Assembly: GCF_001610835.1 (NCBI RefSeq)
Contig: NZ_CP011270.1
Location: 4,606,001-4,670,000 of the forward strand
Source of the DNA: Planctomyces sp. SH-PL14
Lineage (GTDB): Bacteria > Planctomycetota > Planctomycetia > Planctomycetales > Planctomycetaceae
Length of the DNA stretch: 64,000 bases
Reading direction: 5' to 3'
Part shown: one piece after another, positions 18,801 through 26,682 of the stretch
Numbering within the stretch: the stretch's first letter is position 1
Layout of the letters: the number at the start of each line of letters is the position of its first letter
Position numbers and translations under genes: made by a program
The notes under the pieces: model-generated
What the model was told of the DNA's origin: nothing
The model's input: the letters and a program-made list of their open reading frames with translations, nothing else
Databases searched by the model: none

Positions 18801-20754
18801 GCTGTCCGAAGCCCTGTGGATCAAGCAGAAGAAGAACATGGGTGCCGTCAACGGCACGTTGCACAAGGAAGGGAAGGGGCACCACGAGTTCCTTTACGTG
18901 GAGCTGCGGAACGGGACCCCGTTCAACATCGACCTGCGGCAGAACACCTGGCGTCTCGTGCGTCTGGATCCCACGCTCGTGACCCCCACGATGGATCCGA
19001 CGGTCCAGACGAATCACCTCGCCAGCGTCGCGTTCCGGTCCACGACGAAGTATGTGAGCGGCGGCGCGAACTTCGTGATCGCCGGCCACGACGGGAATGT
19101 CGTCAACGAGAGCGACGTTCCGATCTCTTCGGACTACTACGCCGATACGAACGGGGATGGGACGACCCTGGAACCGGTCGTGCCCGGCGCGGGACCGACG
19201 ACGACCGCGTCGGCGACTCCCGATCCGCTCTGCGATCTGGATCTCTGCCACAGCCGGGATGCGATGGAGTTCGATCTCGTTGCGATCGGTGACCCGGCCA
19301 ACTCCGCCGGTTCGGCGACGATGAAGACCGCCAACAACCTGGTGCCGAAGCTCCTGTACTTCGATACGGACGCCGAAGAGATCACGACCAACCCCAACGC
19401 GGACCGGATGGTCCTTTCGCTCCAGCGTCGCCGGAATCTCTGGACCGATGGAAACATCACCAACACCGCCTCCGCCCCGGGAGCCAATGACTGGGTCGAA
19501 GTCGACCGGCTCGATTTCACGATGGAGAGCAACAACCGGGTGACGATCGGTTCGGATGCCGCCATTGTGACGGAGCTTCCGAAGCTCCGGAGCCGGGAAC
19601 GCTATCACCACCTCGATGAACGGAATGAAGCCGCCGTCGTGGCCCCCGCGCCTCCGGCGATGGGGAGCCGGGCCTTCCTGGTGAATCACAGCATCTACCA
19701 GCCGTACAGCGTGAACGCGACCAACGCGGTCAAGAGAAATACGATCGCGACGGAAGACATGCTGACGGACATGACGAATGTCTACAACACGGTCTGGCAG
19801 CCGCATCACGACCGGGACCTGACCTCGGCCTACGAGATGCTGTCGATTCCGGTCGTGGGGCCGGGGCAGCTCGTGGAACGGATCCGCGATCACGCCAGCA
19901 ACGTGAACGTGGCCAAGTCGGTGAACGGCTGGTCCAACTCGACGACCTTCCTGCCGTACGCGGCGGCCATCAAGTTCCTGCCCCGGTACCAGGCGACTCA
20001 GCCGCCCGATGTGATTCCGTGGACCCGCCTGCTGAACTTTGTGGCCCTCCCGGATCCGACCGACCGGGTCCAGCAGAAGGTCAATCCGAACTACGTCCGC
20101 TCCCGGACGTTTGGGCAGATCAACATCAACACCCTGCGGACGCCGCCTGTTCTCGAGGGGTTGATCGACGACCCGCGGATGATCGACGTGAATACGCCCG
20201 GCCTCAAGAACAACCCGGGTCTGGCGACCGAACGTTACTGGTGGAACGACTTCAAGAGCCGTCGCGACGGCGGCCCCGGCAACGGGATGGGCGGCCTGTC
20301 GTCCGTCCCGTTCCTCCCGCCCGGCCAGTTCAACGTCGATCCGACCCGTCCCGCGGACGGCGTGGAGCGAGGCATGGCGCGGCACCGGGAAATCCTGACC
20401 GGCGCCAACTCCAAGTTCGGCCTGTTCGAGGCCCGTGACCTGGCGGACGTGGTGCCGACCGAGGACCTGTCCGCGGTCGATCTGCATACGCGTTACCGGC
20501 TGCTGCAGAAGATCGCGAACAATACGACGAATCGCAGTCACATGTTCGCCATCTGGGGCGGGTTGGACTTCTTTGAAGGGACGGAAACGTCGACCGGATC
20601 CGGTCAGTTCCGGGTCGGAGCCAAAGCGACGGACGTGCAGACCTGCCGCTGGTTCTTCATCGTCGACATGACCCGTCTTGAGGAAGCCTTCAACACGACC
20701 GACAATTCGTTCGACTGGCGGAAGTTTGTGATTTATCGGCAACGGCTGGAGTAG
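15817..20754 (+). CDS. Giant GspK-like minor pseudopilin
   Basis: A 1,645-residue protein. After a 57-residue basic leader (RRKADARRTAG... RRGG) comes AVIVVVLALMAMLAFLGLFFYDF, which lacks Glu5 as GspK does. The GspK hallmarks EDLNGLIDLNAAG and, near the end, FGQININTLRTPPVLEGL are present. Acidic EF-hand-like loops lie near residues 238-256 (DTNNNGIQDGGE), 346 (DADANGVRD) and 549-575 (DVNNNGILDTGEDVNGNGILD). GspK normally has ~320 residues and caps the pseudopilus tip, so most of this protein is insertion. The ATG at 15817 follows AAGGGA; the 47-residue upstream GTG extension is rejected. It follows the GspJ-like gene, completing a G-H-I-J-K order. Confidence 0.85.
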   Translation: MNRTKESRRRSGVPLPGAGARRKADARRTAGAGRGAEARRGGAVIVVVLALMAMLAFLGLFFYDFVQVEANTAENFSQVVEPLGGIDPESLINNGLSQIIVHPDDDAVARGSVLDGGKLGLLPHILGTIKKSGTVLKPHDYELRNGRGIRVIPGTNPGDPPQFVYTGNDLNPNPPTSTPGVGTSDPALVLNRSAAANPASGSGVRLADTDFSYEPDVGYTYPDVTSLFLSTEYLQSEDTNNNGIQDGGETDLNGSGAWNANDFIVVVKPSFMDPSVFLALDNTTANWYNAASTKRWMLRPHKSHQIPNTTTARFVVDEFPEIKTTPTALALGPWTSSGKNYGGLDVDADANGVRDSIYIDLGLPPQTLADGSGRVLVPMSFWKIEDLNGLIDLNAAGNIADIIYKNRTDGAKTAIDLSTPTTVDLIADVYNSGGSNRSIHYSHYGLSRAEVNPAWALWAVPPTASDGRTRWNVAFYRSTTNATFTRQQMQNTELAMLLMGSSVSMEQSISTGYSFTDNLDDLQGRYGDANRILNTPTGNYATAGDPNTDEDLGEDVNNNGILDTGEDVNGNGILDGYAVPRGIHPTDSFGTGGINIDVTARGARQLTLLPGGQIPMPGYNGRWQAQPATMMGQNYRDLSLGGSLLLPPVTGAAPAVVDLRPDDPGEVNRYSYTFTERDNLFRPTEIAALHLSDFDYTRAAMFSRTRQLAPFNFNMSSFSRNIRQQFTTESWDRREFSFPYDPNRNFEFNDQDGSNYRFPPKSNGTGASRHELGTLVNNDPFRPVVRRLLTTFSIRDNTNPPLRNRANFPQLPLELNRILDENGTVLKAFDSNGNPNFRQLTPHPNLRTASTPGTVEPEMLHHNNIDDVSIIPAIIPTHPVRQYNLWGTTPGDPTGPYVQEWWARYDRQRLARDIYVLLAVLCNPTTTNPMTTPMDPVVAKEMAQFAVNYVDAFDPDDVITRFEYDPDLSDGWNLTPSYYSSNQYFVNGVEAQQLTLSEALWIKQKKNMGAVNGTLHKEGKGHHEFLYVELRNGTPFNIDLRQNTWRLVRLDPTLVTPTMDPTVQTNHLASVAFRSTTKYVSGGANFVIAGHDGNVVNESDVPISSDYYADTNGDGTTLEPVVPGAGPTTTASATPDPLCDLDLCHSRDAMEFDLVAIGDPANSAGSATMKTANNLVPKLLYFDTDAEEITTNPNADRMVLSLQRRRNLWTDGNITNTASAPGANDWVEVDRLDFTMESNNRVTIGSDAAIVTELPKLRSRERYHHLDERNEAAVVAPAPPAMGSRAFLVNHSIYQPYSVNATNAVKRNTIATEDMLTDMTNVYNTVWQPHHDRDLTSAYEMLSIPVVGPGQLVERIRDHASNVNVAKSVNGWSNSTTFLPYAAAIKFLPRYQATQPPDVIPWTRLLNFVALPDPTDRVQQKVNPNYVRSRTFGQININTLRTPPVLEGLIDDPRMIDVNTPGLKNNPGLATERYWWNDFKSRRDGGPGNGMGGLSSVPFLPPGQFNVDPTRPADGVERGMARHREILTGANSKFGLFEARDLADVVPTEDLSAVDLHTRYRLLQKIANNTTNRSHMFAIWGGLDFFEGTETSTGSGQFRVGAKATDVQTCRWFFIVDMTRLEEAFNTTDNSFDWRKFVIYRQRLE

Positions 20755-21236
20755 TGGCACCGGAGTTGCCGTATGTGCCGTCCCACCGAGGAGATGGGTT
20801 GAAACGATGCAACTCCTTCCGGGGACTTTGGTTTTCCTTTTGACCGATCCTCCCGGTGTTCCATAATGAGAGCGGCGAATTGGGGGGCTGCTGCATAACG
20901 CGGCGGCCACCCTCTAAGACGCAGGCGGAGCAACACCGCCGAACGCACGAGCCTTCCAGCTGTGCAACCAGAGAAAATTCACAGAGTTCCGAAACGTTTC
21001 GCCGGCCCCCTTGCACTGGATTTTCGGTAAAACATTTCGCAGGATTTCGTAACTGAAGAAGAGCGTAAGAGTTCCTTACGTCAGAATATGCGGTCGAGGC
21101 CGGGAGGTGACGCCGGCCGATGTCTGGGCGGTTCTCGCCGAGGCATCACCCCCGCCGGTCGCACGTGAGCGTTCCGGCGGTCAGCCAGTTTTTTCCCTTC
21201 CCTGTTCCGTCTATCCCGGCAGTCCTGGAGAGTTCC
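20755..21236. other. Gap before the DUF1559 gene
   Basis: 482 bases with no credible gene. A small hairpin, CGTAAG at 21064-21069 with CTTACG at 21075-21080, precedes the DUF1559 gene. The section 20955-21090 is less GC-rich than its surroundings and probably holds the promoter, though I cannot assign boxes. Confidence 0.4.
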
Positions 21237-22394
21237 ATGCAATCCCATCGTCCCTTCGCCCCGCGTGCGTCCCGGACGCGTCGCGGATTCACCCTGATCG
21301 AGCTGCTGGTGGTGATTTCGATCATCGCCACCCTGGCCGCCCTGCTCCTGCCGGCCGTCCAGCAGGCCCGCGAAACCGCCCGCCGGACGCAGTGCCTCAA
21401 CAACATCCGCAACGTCGCCCTCGCCGCCCAGCAGTTCGCCACCGCCCGCGGCGGCGCGCTGCCGTATCTCGTGTCGAACTCGACGATGCAGTACTACATC
21501 CAGGGAACCGGCAACTCCGGAGATATCCGGATCCCCTGGATGGTTTCGCTGTTCCCCTTCTTGGAACAGGGCGCTCTCTATGAACGCCTCCTCGAGAAGA
21601 ACGCGATGAAGCCGGCCGATCCGATTTCCATCTCGGTGCTGAACTGTCCGAACGATCCGGCCCGCAACTCGCAGGCGAATGTGACGTACGTGGCTAACGC
21701 CGGTTACACCTCCCAGGCCACGTGGGGAGATCTGGATGAGCCGGATATGACGGCTCCTTATTTGTACGTCCACCGGGCCGACAACTACTCGTTCACCGGC
21801 ACGCCGGCCCTCACCGCCTCGGACGGTGTGGATCTGATTACGGCAAGCGGACTGTTCTTCCCGCAGCTCATTTCCGCGGCCTCGACAACGGCCGGACTGT
21901 CCTCACGGCAGATCACCCTCGATCAGGTGACCTCGGCAGACGGAACTTCGCAGACCCTGATGTTCAGCGAAAACCTGCAGGCGGAAACTTGGATCGAGAC
22001 CAACCTCAAGTCGTTCTCGATGATGCTGCCGCTGGCCACTTCCACCTCGCCGGCCATCGCAACGAAGGGGGTCTTCAACCCGATGACGACTCAGGGGATC
22101 GGCCTGGGGACCACCAAGGACTTCGCGATGCAGATTCCCGGAGCGTCGGGCGGAACGTTCAGCCTGGCCCTGCCTGGAACGCGGGACGGCGTCATCAACA
22201 AGAACCTTTCGGGCGCCAGCGAAGGTCTCGCACCCCGCCCGAGCTCGCTGCACACCGGTGTCGTGAACGTCATGTTCGCCGGCGGTAACGGCAAGCTCCT
22301 CAGCCAGGATATCGACGACCGGATCTACGCCGAACTGTACTCGTGGAACGGCAAGCGGTTTGGCCAGAAGGTCCTTTCGGACAATGATTTCTAA
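21237..22394 (+). CDS. DUF1559 prepilin-like protein
   Basis: A 385-residue protein of the DUF1559 family, greatly expanded in planctomycetes. Leader ...SRTRRG is followed by [39 protein letters not shown], the almost invariant family start. The C-terminal motif, usually HPGGVN..FADGS, is here [19 protein letters not shown], so the Asp of the H-x9-DG signature is replaced by Gly. The ATG at 21237 lies 6 bases after GGAG. It is downstream of the pseudopilin cluster and ends at a strong terminator. Its function is unknown, presumably a pilin-like surface or secretion component. Confidence 0.9.
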   Translation: MQSHRPFAPRASRTRRGFTLIELLVVISIIATLAALLLPAVQQARETARRTQCLNNIRNVALAAQQFATARGGALPYLVSNSTMQYYIQGTGNSGDIRIPWMVSLFPFLEQGALYERLLEKNAMKPADPISISVLNCPNDPARNSQANVTYVANAGYTSQATWGDLDEPDMTAPYLYVHRADNYSFTGTPALTASDGVDLITASGLFFPQLISAASTTAGLSSRQITLDQVTSADGTSQTLMFSENLQAETWIETNLKSFSMMLPLATSTSPAIATKGVFNPMTTQGIGLGTTKDFAMQIPGASGGTFSLALPGTRDGVINKNLSGASEGLAPRPSSLHTGVVNVMFAGGNGKLLSQDIDDRIYAELYSWNGKRFGQKVLSDNDF

Positions 22395-22423
22395 GCGGAT
22401 CGAACTCCGCGGAAGAGCGACGA

Positions 22424-22453
22424 CAGGCCGGGGATTCTCCCCGGCCTGTTTTG
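22424..22453 (+). terminator. Terminator after the DUF1559 gene
   Basis: A 10-base perfect stem, CAGGCCGGGG at 22424-22433 with CCCCGGCCTG at 22439-22448, a 5-base loop and a TTTTGTTTT tail, 29 bases after the stop. Confidence 0.88.
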
Positions 22454-22620
22454 TTTTCCACGTCGCTGCCGACCCGAAGACGGGCGGGGCGGGCTTCGAT
22501 GGCCGTGACATTTTCCGACGCAGGAGAGAATACCGGCGAGGAGCGGCGCATTGACTTGGACAGGCAGCCGATCGACGTCGGACGGGGTCGGTTGTGTATT
22601 CCTTACTCGGAGTCAGACAG

Positions 22621-22902
22621 ATGGCAAAGTGGTTGGTCGCCGTGGTGGCGTGTGCCGCGATGAGTTCCGTGGTTCCTGTTTGTGCTCAGGCCGCGGATGA
22701 GAAGCCGAAGGCGACGCCGGAGGAGATGTTCAAGCGGCGGGACAAGGACAGCGACGGCTTCCTGAGCTGGGACGAGTTCAAGGGGAAGCTCGAAGGAGAC
22801 AAGCTTGCCGCGGCCGAGAAGCAGTTCAAGGCCAAGGACACCAACAGCGACATGAAGCTTTCGCTGGAGGAGTTCAAGGCGAAGGTGAAGAAGGCCAAGT
22901 AG
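22621..22902 (+). CDS. Secreted two-EF-hand calcium-binding protein
   Basis: A 93-residue exported protein: signal peptide MAKWLVAVVACAAMSSVVPVCAQA, then KPKATPEEMFKRRDKD. Two EF-hand loops are seen, DKDSDGFLSWDE and DTNSDMKLSLEE, the second lacking the Gly at loop position 6. Start ATG 22621 follows GGAG. It is a single gene between two terminators and is probably a periplasmic calcium buffer or sensor; planctomycetes carry many such proteins. The specific partner is unknown. Confidence 0.8.
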   Translation: MAKWLVAVVACAAMSSVVPVCAQAADEKPKATPEEMFKRRDKDSDGFLSWDEFKGKLEGDKLAAAEKQFKAKDTNSDMKLSLEEFKAKVKKAK

Positions 22903-22935
22903 GCCGGCCGTTCAGCGCGCGGTCGCACGCGCCCC

Positions 22936-22972
22936 GGGGGTGACGTTCTCGCCAGGACGTCATCCCTTTTTT
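22936..22972 (+). terminator. Terminator after the EF-hand gene
   Basis: GGGGG-TGACGT (to 22946) pairs with ACGTCA-TCCC (22957-22966), followed by TTTTTT. It separates the EF-hand gene from the convergent minus-strand pilT. A short direct duplication TTTTGTTGTTGCAG follows at about 22967-22998. Confidence 0.8.
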
Positions 22973-23076
22973 GTTGTTGCAGTTTTGTTGTTGCAGTCGA
23001 CCCGCGCGCCCCTCGGACTCGGGACGCTGTTGAGGTGTCCTCGGGGAACAGGCCTTCTTTCGCAAATTTCACATAC

Positions 23077-24195
23077 CTACGTTCGGTCCCCGGTCCGGTG
23101 CTTGATCGTCGCCTGCTCACGGGCGTTGGAGACCGCGGTGTCGTAGGTGATCTCCCCCCGCTGGTAGAGATCGAGCAGGGCGTGGTCCATGGTCTGCATC
23201 TGCAGCTTCTTGCCCGTCTGCATCTCGCTGTAGAGCAGGTGTGGCTGCTGCTCGCGGATGTGGTTCCGGACGGCGGCGTTGGCGATGCAGATCTCGCAGG
23301 CCACGACCCGCCCCTTGCCGTCTGCCTTGGGGAGCAGCTTCTGCGAGACGATCGCCTGCAGGCTGTTGGCGAGCTGCACCGTGATGGCGTTCTGCTGCGC
23401 CGCGGGGAAGACGCTGTAGATCCGCTGGATGGTCTGGACGGAGTCGGGGGTGTGGAGCGTCGCCAGGACGAGGTGACCGGTTTCGGCAGCGATGAGCGCG
23501 GTCTCGATCGTCTCGAGATCCCGCATCTCGCCGATGACGACGACGTCCGGATCCTGCCGCAGGACATGAATGAGAGCGTCACGGAAACTCTTCACGTCCG
23601 TCAGGACTTCCTGCTGGATGATGACGCTCTTGCGGTTCTCGTGGACGAACTCGATGGGGTCTTCGATCGTGATGATCTTGGCCCGCCGCTCCGTGTTGAT
23701 GAGGTCGATCATGTAGTTGAGGGTCGTGGTCTTACCGACCCCCGTGGGGCCCGTCACCAAAATCAGACCGCTCGATTTGCGGGTCAGTTCCTGGATGATC
23801 GGCGGAAGCGACAGCTCCTCGCGGGAGCGGACGCGCGGCTCGCAGATCCGAATCGCCAGCTCCGGGACTCCCGCGTGGAGATAGATGCTGACGCGGAACC
23901 GCCCGACCCCTTCGAGATGTCGCGAAAAGCAGAGCTGCCACTTGTCTTCGAGACTCTGCCGGAGCTTCGGCGAGAGCAGGCCGCCGACGAGCGACGTGAG
24001 CGCCTCGGCATCGAGCGGCGGGCCGTCGATGGGGCGGATCTCGCCGTTGATCCGGTAGATCGGCGCAAGGCCCCGGACCAGGTGGACGTCGCTGGCGTGA
24101 TGCAGCCGGGCTCCCTTGAGGATCCGGTCGAGAGACCAGCCGCCGCGGAGAGAAGGGGGGAGGATTGTGGGGGGCGAGGCGAGGTCGAGGGACAT
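23077..24195 (-). CDS. PilT/PilU-like ATPase (second copy)
   Basis: A 372-residue PilT family ATPase: N-terminal LHHASDVHLVRG, Walker A GPTGVGKT at 149-156, Walker B DVVVIGEMRD, and TLHTPDSVQTIQRI. It lacks the GspE zinc Cys. The usual signature AIRNLIRE is replaced by AAVRNHIREQQ, which sets it apart from the pilT at 4682. It is last in the minus-strand gene row that begins with a radical SAM gene, 214 bases after the TPR gene; whether it belongs to that operon is unsure. It could be PilU-like or a regulator of the motors at 2.6-9 kb. Confidence 0.9.
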   Translation of the reverse strand: MSLDLASPPTILPPSLRGGWSLDRILKGARLHHASDVHLVRGLAPIYRINGEIRPIDGPPLDAEALTSLVGGLLSPKLRQSLEDKWQLCFSRHLEGVGRFRVSIYLHAGVPELAIRICEPRVRSREELSLPPIIQELTRKSSGLILVTGPTGVGKTTTLNYMIDLINTERRAKIITIEDPIEFVHENRKSVIIQQEVLTDVKSFRDALIHVLRQDPDVVVIGEMRDLETIETALIAAETGHLVLATLHTPDSVQTIQRIYSVFPAAQQNAITVQLANSLQAIVSQKLLPKADGKGRVVACEICIANAAVRNHIREQQPHLLYSEMQTGKKLQMQTMDHALLDLYQRGEITYDTAVSNAREQATIKHRTGDRT

Positions 24196-24384
24196 GGGGA
24201 GGAGGGCTCACGTATCAGGTGGCAGGTATCAAGTCTCAGTCAGGCGCGGAGGTGACGTTGATCGATCGCGAGGATCAATCCGTGGGGCGACGGAGCCGGG
24301 CGGAAAACTGGACTTGGTGTCCTGGATCGTCTCTTCGTTCTGCCTTCGGTCTTTCGCCTTCCGCCTCGACGCCACGTTGGATCA

Positions 24385-24400
24385 GGGGGCTGACGCCCCC
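24385..24400. repeat. GGGGGC-TGAC-GCCCCC hairpin repeat
   Basis: GGGGGC (24385-24390) and GCCCCC (24395-24400) form a tight hairpin with a TGAC loop just beyond the TPR gene stop. No T-run follows, so it is a weak terminator at best; the flanking CGCTCGCC suggests a member of a short planctomycete intergenic repeat family. Confidence 0.45.
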
Positions 24401-24409
24401 CGCTCGCCT

Positions 24410-25180
24410 TCAGTTGCTCCAGAGGCTGCGGAGCCGTTGCCACAGGGATCCGCCTTGCTCGGTTTCCATCAAGAGATCCTGGGCCAGACGAAAATCCTGT
24501 TTCAGTTCCAGGCAGTGCTGGGCGGATCGGCGGGCGGGGACCGCCATGCCCATCCGTTGCTGGCAGGCGGCCTGGATGTACCAGGCGTAGGGGGAGGTGG
24601 CGTCCCGCTCGACCGCCAGCCGGGCCCGGGCGAGGGCGTTGTTCGGCTGTCCGTAGTGCGTGTGGATCAGCGAGATCTCGACCGGGACGAGCCAGTCGGA
24701 ATCGATCTGCAGGGCCTTGTCGAAGCAATGCCGATCCGTCGGCTGACGGCCGGCCAGGAGCAACTCGCCGCGGACGGTCCAGCGGTAGGCGGACTGCCCG
24801 GGCTGCTGCATCGCCTGATCGATGGCGCCGAAGGCGTCGCGGGTCTTGCTCTGGCGGATGAGGGCCTGCGCGCGGGAGGCGAACAGATCCGCTTCGGCGG
24901 GGAACAGTTCGAGCGCCTTGCGGCTCCAGAGCTCCGCTTCGGGGTACTCTTCGAGGAGGATCAGCATCTGGACCTGACCGACCCAGCAGGCGACCTGCGT
25001 CTTGTCGGACTCGAGGGCCCGGGAGTAATACTGGAGCGCCCCTTCGTAAGCTCCGAGGCGGCGGGACTCTTCGGCGCGCTTCTGCCACGTCGTGTCGTCG
25101 ACGCGGGAGGCGGCGATGGTCTCCGTGTGGGAGTGGTGCTCCTCGTTTCGATCGATTTCAAGCTTGGTGAAGCGGGCCAT
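24410..25180 (-). CDS. TPR-repeat protein of the Ycf46-like cluster
   Basis: A 256-residue soluble protein. After a polar start, helical repeats run to the end, for example ARRLGAYEGALQYYSRALESD, EEYPEAELWSRKALELFPAEADL and QPTDRHCFDKALQIDSDWLVP, i.e. about five or six TPR units. No signal peptide or catalytic motif. It begins 57 bases after the zinc-ribbon membrane protein gene. TPR proteins serve as scaffolds; its partners are likely the adjacent products, but this is inference. Confidence 0.75.
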   Translation of the reverse strand: MARFTKLEIDRNEEHHSHTETIAASRVDDTTWQKRAEESRRLGAYEGALQYYSRALESDKTQVACWVGQVQMLILLEEYPEAELWSRKALELFPAEADLFASRAQALIRQSKTRDAFGAIDQAMQQPGQSAYRWTVRGELLLAGRQPTDRHCFDKALQIDSDWLVPVEISLIHTHYGQPNNALARARLAVERDATSPYAWYIQAACQQRMGMAVPARRSAQHCLELKQDFRLAQDLLMETEQGGSLWQRLRSLWSN

Positions 25181-25237
25181 GTGACGTTTCGCGAGCGGTG
25201 TTCGAAAGGGGGGGCCGGGACGAAGAGGTCCATCGCT

Positions 25238-26251
25238 CTAGGGGAGGGACCGGATCCGTCCGAACTGCGTCAGGGGATGAAGCTGGAAGACGACCCGGCC
25301 GAGAACGTTTCTCGCAGGAACCCGGCCGAGCTCGGGCAGCATGAACTCCGTGGCATACTGATCGGTCGTGGGGAGGATGATCCACTCGCCGGAGCGGGCC
25401 GTGAGGGCAAAGGGACTTCGGTAACGGCCGGCGTTCAGAGGCAGGTGCGGAGCCGGGACGCCGTCGAGCGTGAAGCCTTTTCCGTTGAACGCCAGCGTCT
25501 GACCCGGCCCTGCGAGGATCCGGTCGATGCGCCATCCCTCCAGCACGACATTGGCATTTCGTCCGTCCACCTGACCGTTGAACCGGATGTAGGGGACGTT
25601 GTAGACCACCGCGTCCCCCACTCGTGGTGTGAACAGAGCGTTCGTCAACAGGACGTCCCCCGGCTCGAAGGGATAGGCCGCACGCGGAATCACCAGCGGG
25701 CTCGCGACAAAGAGGGACCCCCACCAGAGCGGGACGTAGATCCCGCCCAGCAGGGCGGCGATCGTCACCGCCCCCTTGCCCAGTCGTTCGAACCGCGAAT
25801 CCGTTTCCAGCAGGACGACGTCGAGGACCGAGGCGGCGTGGCCGGCGACCGCCAGACCGAGAAGCCACGTTCCCCAGCCGGTTCCGATCATCAGAAGGCC
25901 GGAGAGGAAACAGGCCAGGTAGCTCCAGAAGAAGATCCGGCCGCGAATGCGATGCCCCAGGTAGGACTGGGCCCAGCCCGGGACGAACAGTCGCCACAGG
26001 ATGGAGGACTCCGGGACGTCCGGCACCACCCATTCGGGGATGAGGGTCTTGCCGACCTGGGTCGAGAGCGTCTCCGCCTGCTCACGGAGTTTCGGAACCG
26101 CTGAGAACTGCTTCCGCAGCCGCTTGCGGCGCGCGGTGGCCCGCGGCGGATGCACGTCGATCTGAACCGCCGCAGAGTGCAAAGCTCCGCCGCACCGGCC
26201 GCACCGCGTCAGGCCGGGCATGTTCTCGAATTGGCAGCTGGGGCATTGCAT
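25238..26251 (-). CDS. Zinc-ribbon membrane protein with degenerate signal-peptidase-like domain
   Basis: A 337-residue protein. A zinc ribbon (C3, C6, C17, C20) is followed by a basic linker, two or three hydrophobic spans (about 105-145 and 160-188), and a C-terminal region like the S26 signal peptidase fold: FEPGDVLLTN (196-204), RVGDAVVYNVP (210-220), RIDRILAGPGQ (241-251) and LGRVPARNVLGRVVF (308-322). In active enzymes the first motif has a catalytic Ser (S-M-x-P-T) and the third has the general base Lys (K-R-V-I-G). Here those places are AAYPF and D-R-I-L-A, so both residues of the dyad appear lost. It would be a membrane-bound pseudoenzyme or scaffold in the Ycf46-like cluster. Confidence 0.65.
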   Translation of the reverse strand: MQCPSCQFENMPGLTRCGRCGGALHSAAVQIDVHPPRATARRKRLRKQFSAVPKLREQAETLSTQVGKTLIPEWVVPDVPESSILWRLFVPGWAQSYLGHRIRGRIFFWSYLACFLSGLLMIGTGWGTWLLGLAVAGHAASVLDVVLLETDSRFERLGKGAVTIAALLGGIYVPLWWGSLFVASPLVIPRAAYPFEPGDVLLTNALFTPRVGDAVVYNVPYIRFNGQVDGRNANVVLEGWRIDRILAGPGQTLAFNGKGFTLDGVPAPHLPLNAGRYRSPFALTARSGEWIILPTTDQYATEFMLPELGRVPARNVLGRVVFQLHPLTQFGRIRSLP

Positions 26252-26373
26252 GAGGAGGAGGTCTAGGGACGAGGGGCCAGGGACCAGGGGCCAGAGGCTT
26301 GGTTCCGAGAATCACAAGGGCGTTCGTCCTCGCGGTCCCTGGACCCTCGTCTCCAGTCCCTCGTCCCCCTTCC
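26252..26373. repeat. GACGAGGG/CTAGGG-type repeats between genes
   Basis: The gap holds interrupted copies of a CTAGGGACGAGGGGCCAGGGACC-like motif (26261-26292) and its reverse complement (26333-26372, GGTCCCTGGACCCTCGTCTCC-like). The next gap, 26584-26682, has the same pair (26601-26627 and 26657-26679). Both would form long stems in the transcript. I recall this sequence as common in planctomycete intergenic DNA. Confidence 0.6.
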
Positions 26374-26583
26374 TCACTGATATCGATCGTGCAGGTTCTG
26401 GTGCTGGCTGACGACCTGGTCCGCTTCGTAATACTCTGACGTCAGCTCGCGGTCCTGTTCCTGCCCGACGATCTGGGCGAGGGCCTCCGCGATATCGAGA
26501 CACCGCGGGCCTTTGATGCCGATCGTGCGGACCGTCACCTTCCCCTGCGGGCTGATTTCGATTTCGAGTTCTTCACGGGCCAT
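26374..26583 (-). CDS. DUF2997 small protein
   Basis: A 69-residue protein: ELEIEISPQGKVTVRTIGIKG followed by CLDIAEALAQIVG, matching the DUF2997 pattern of two strands ending in a Cys-x-helix segment (I/V-E-I-x-P-x-G-x-V). The tail is charged and extends beyond the usual domain. DUF2997 genes commonly neighbour DUF1257 (Ycf35) genes. Role unknown. It is 99 bases from the upstream DUF1257-like gene, in the same direction. Confidence 0.75.
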   Translation of the reverse strand: MAREELEIEISPQGKVTVRTIGIKGPRCLDIAEALAQIVGQEQDRELTSEYYEADQVVSQHQNLHDRYQ

Positions 26584-26682
26584 GGGAGGTCTCGGGTGGG
26601 TCTAGGGACTGGAGACGAGGGTCTAGGGAGAGGAATGGGAAGGCTCTGTTCTTTCTCTCGTCCCTAGACCCTAGTCCTGCTC
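26584..26682. repeat. CTAGGGACGAGGG-type inverted repeat between genes
   Basis: A GGTCTAGGGACTGGAGACGAGG-like arm (26599-26622) faces CTCGTCCCTAGACCCTAG (26657-26674). It is the same family as the gap at 26252-26373 and would form a stem between the DUF1257-like and DUF2997 coding sequences. Confidence 0.6.

Noticed and set aside
15784-20910. 1,708-residue minus-strand open frame
   Set aside because: It is the antisense of the GspK-like gene; the plus frame has pseudopilin motifs and a ribosome site, and the minus product is rich in Arg/Val/His with no family features.
22967-22998. TTTTGTTGTTGCAG direct repeat as a possible CRISPR or attachment site
   Set aside because: Only two 14-base units in tandem, right after a terminator; no spacers or mobile genes nearby.
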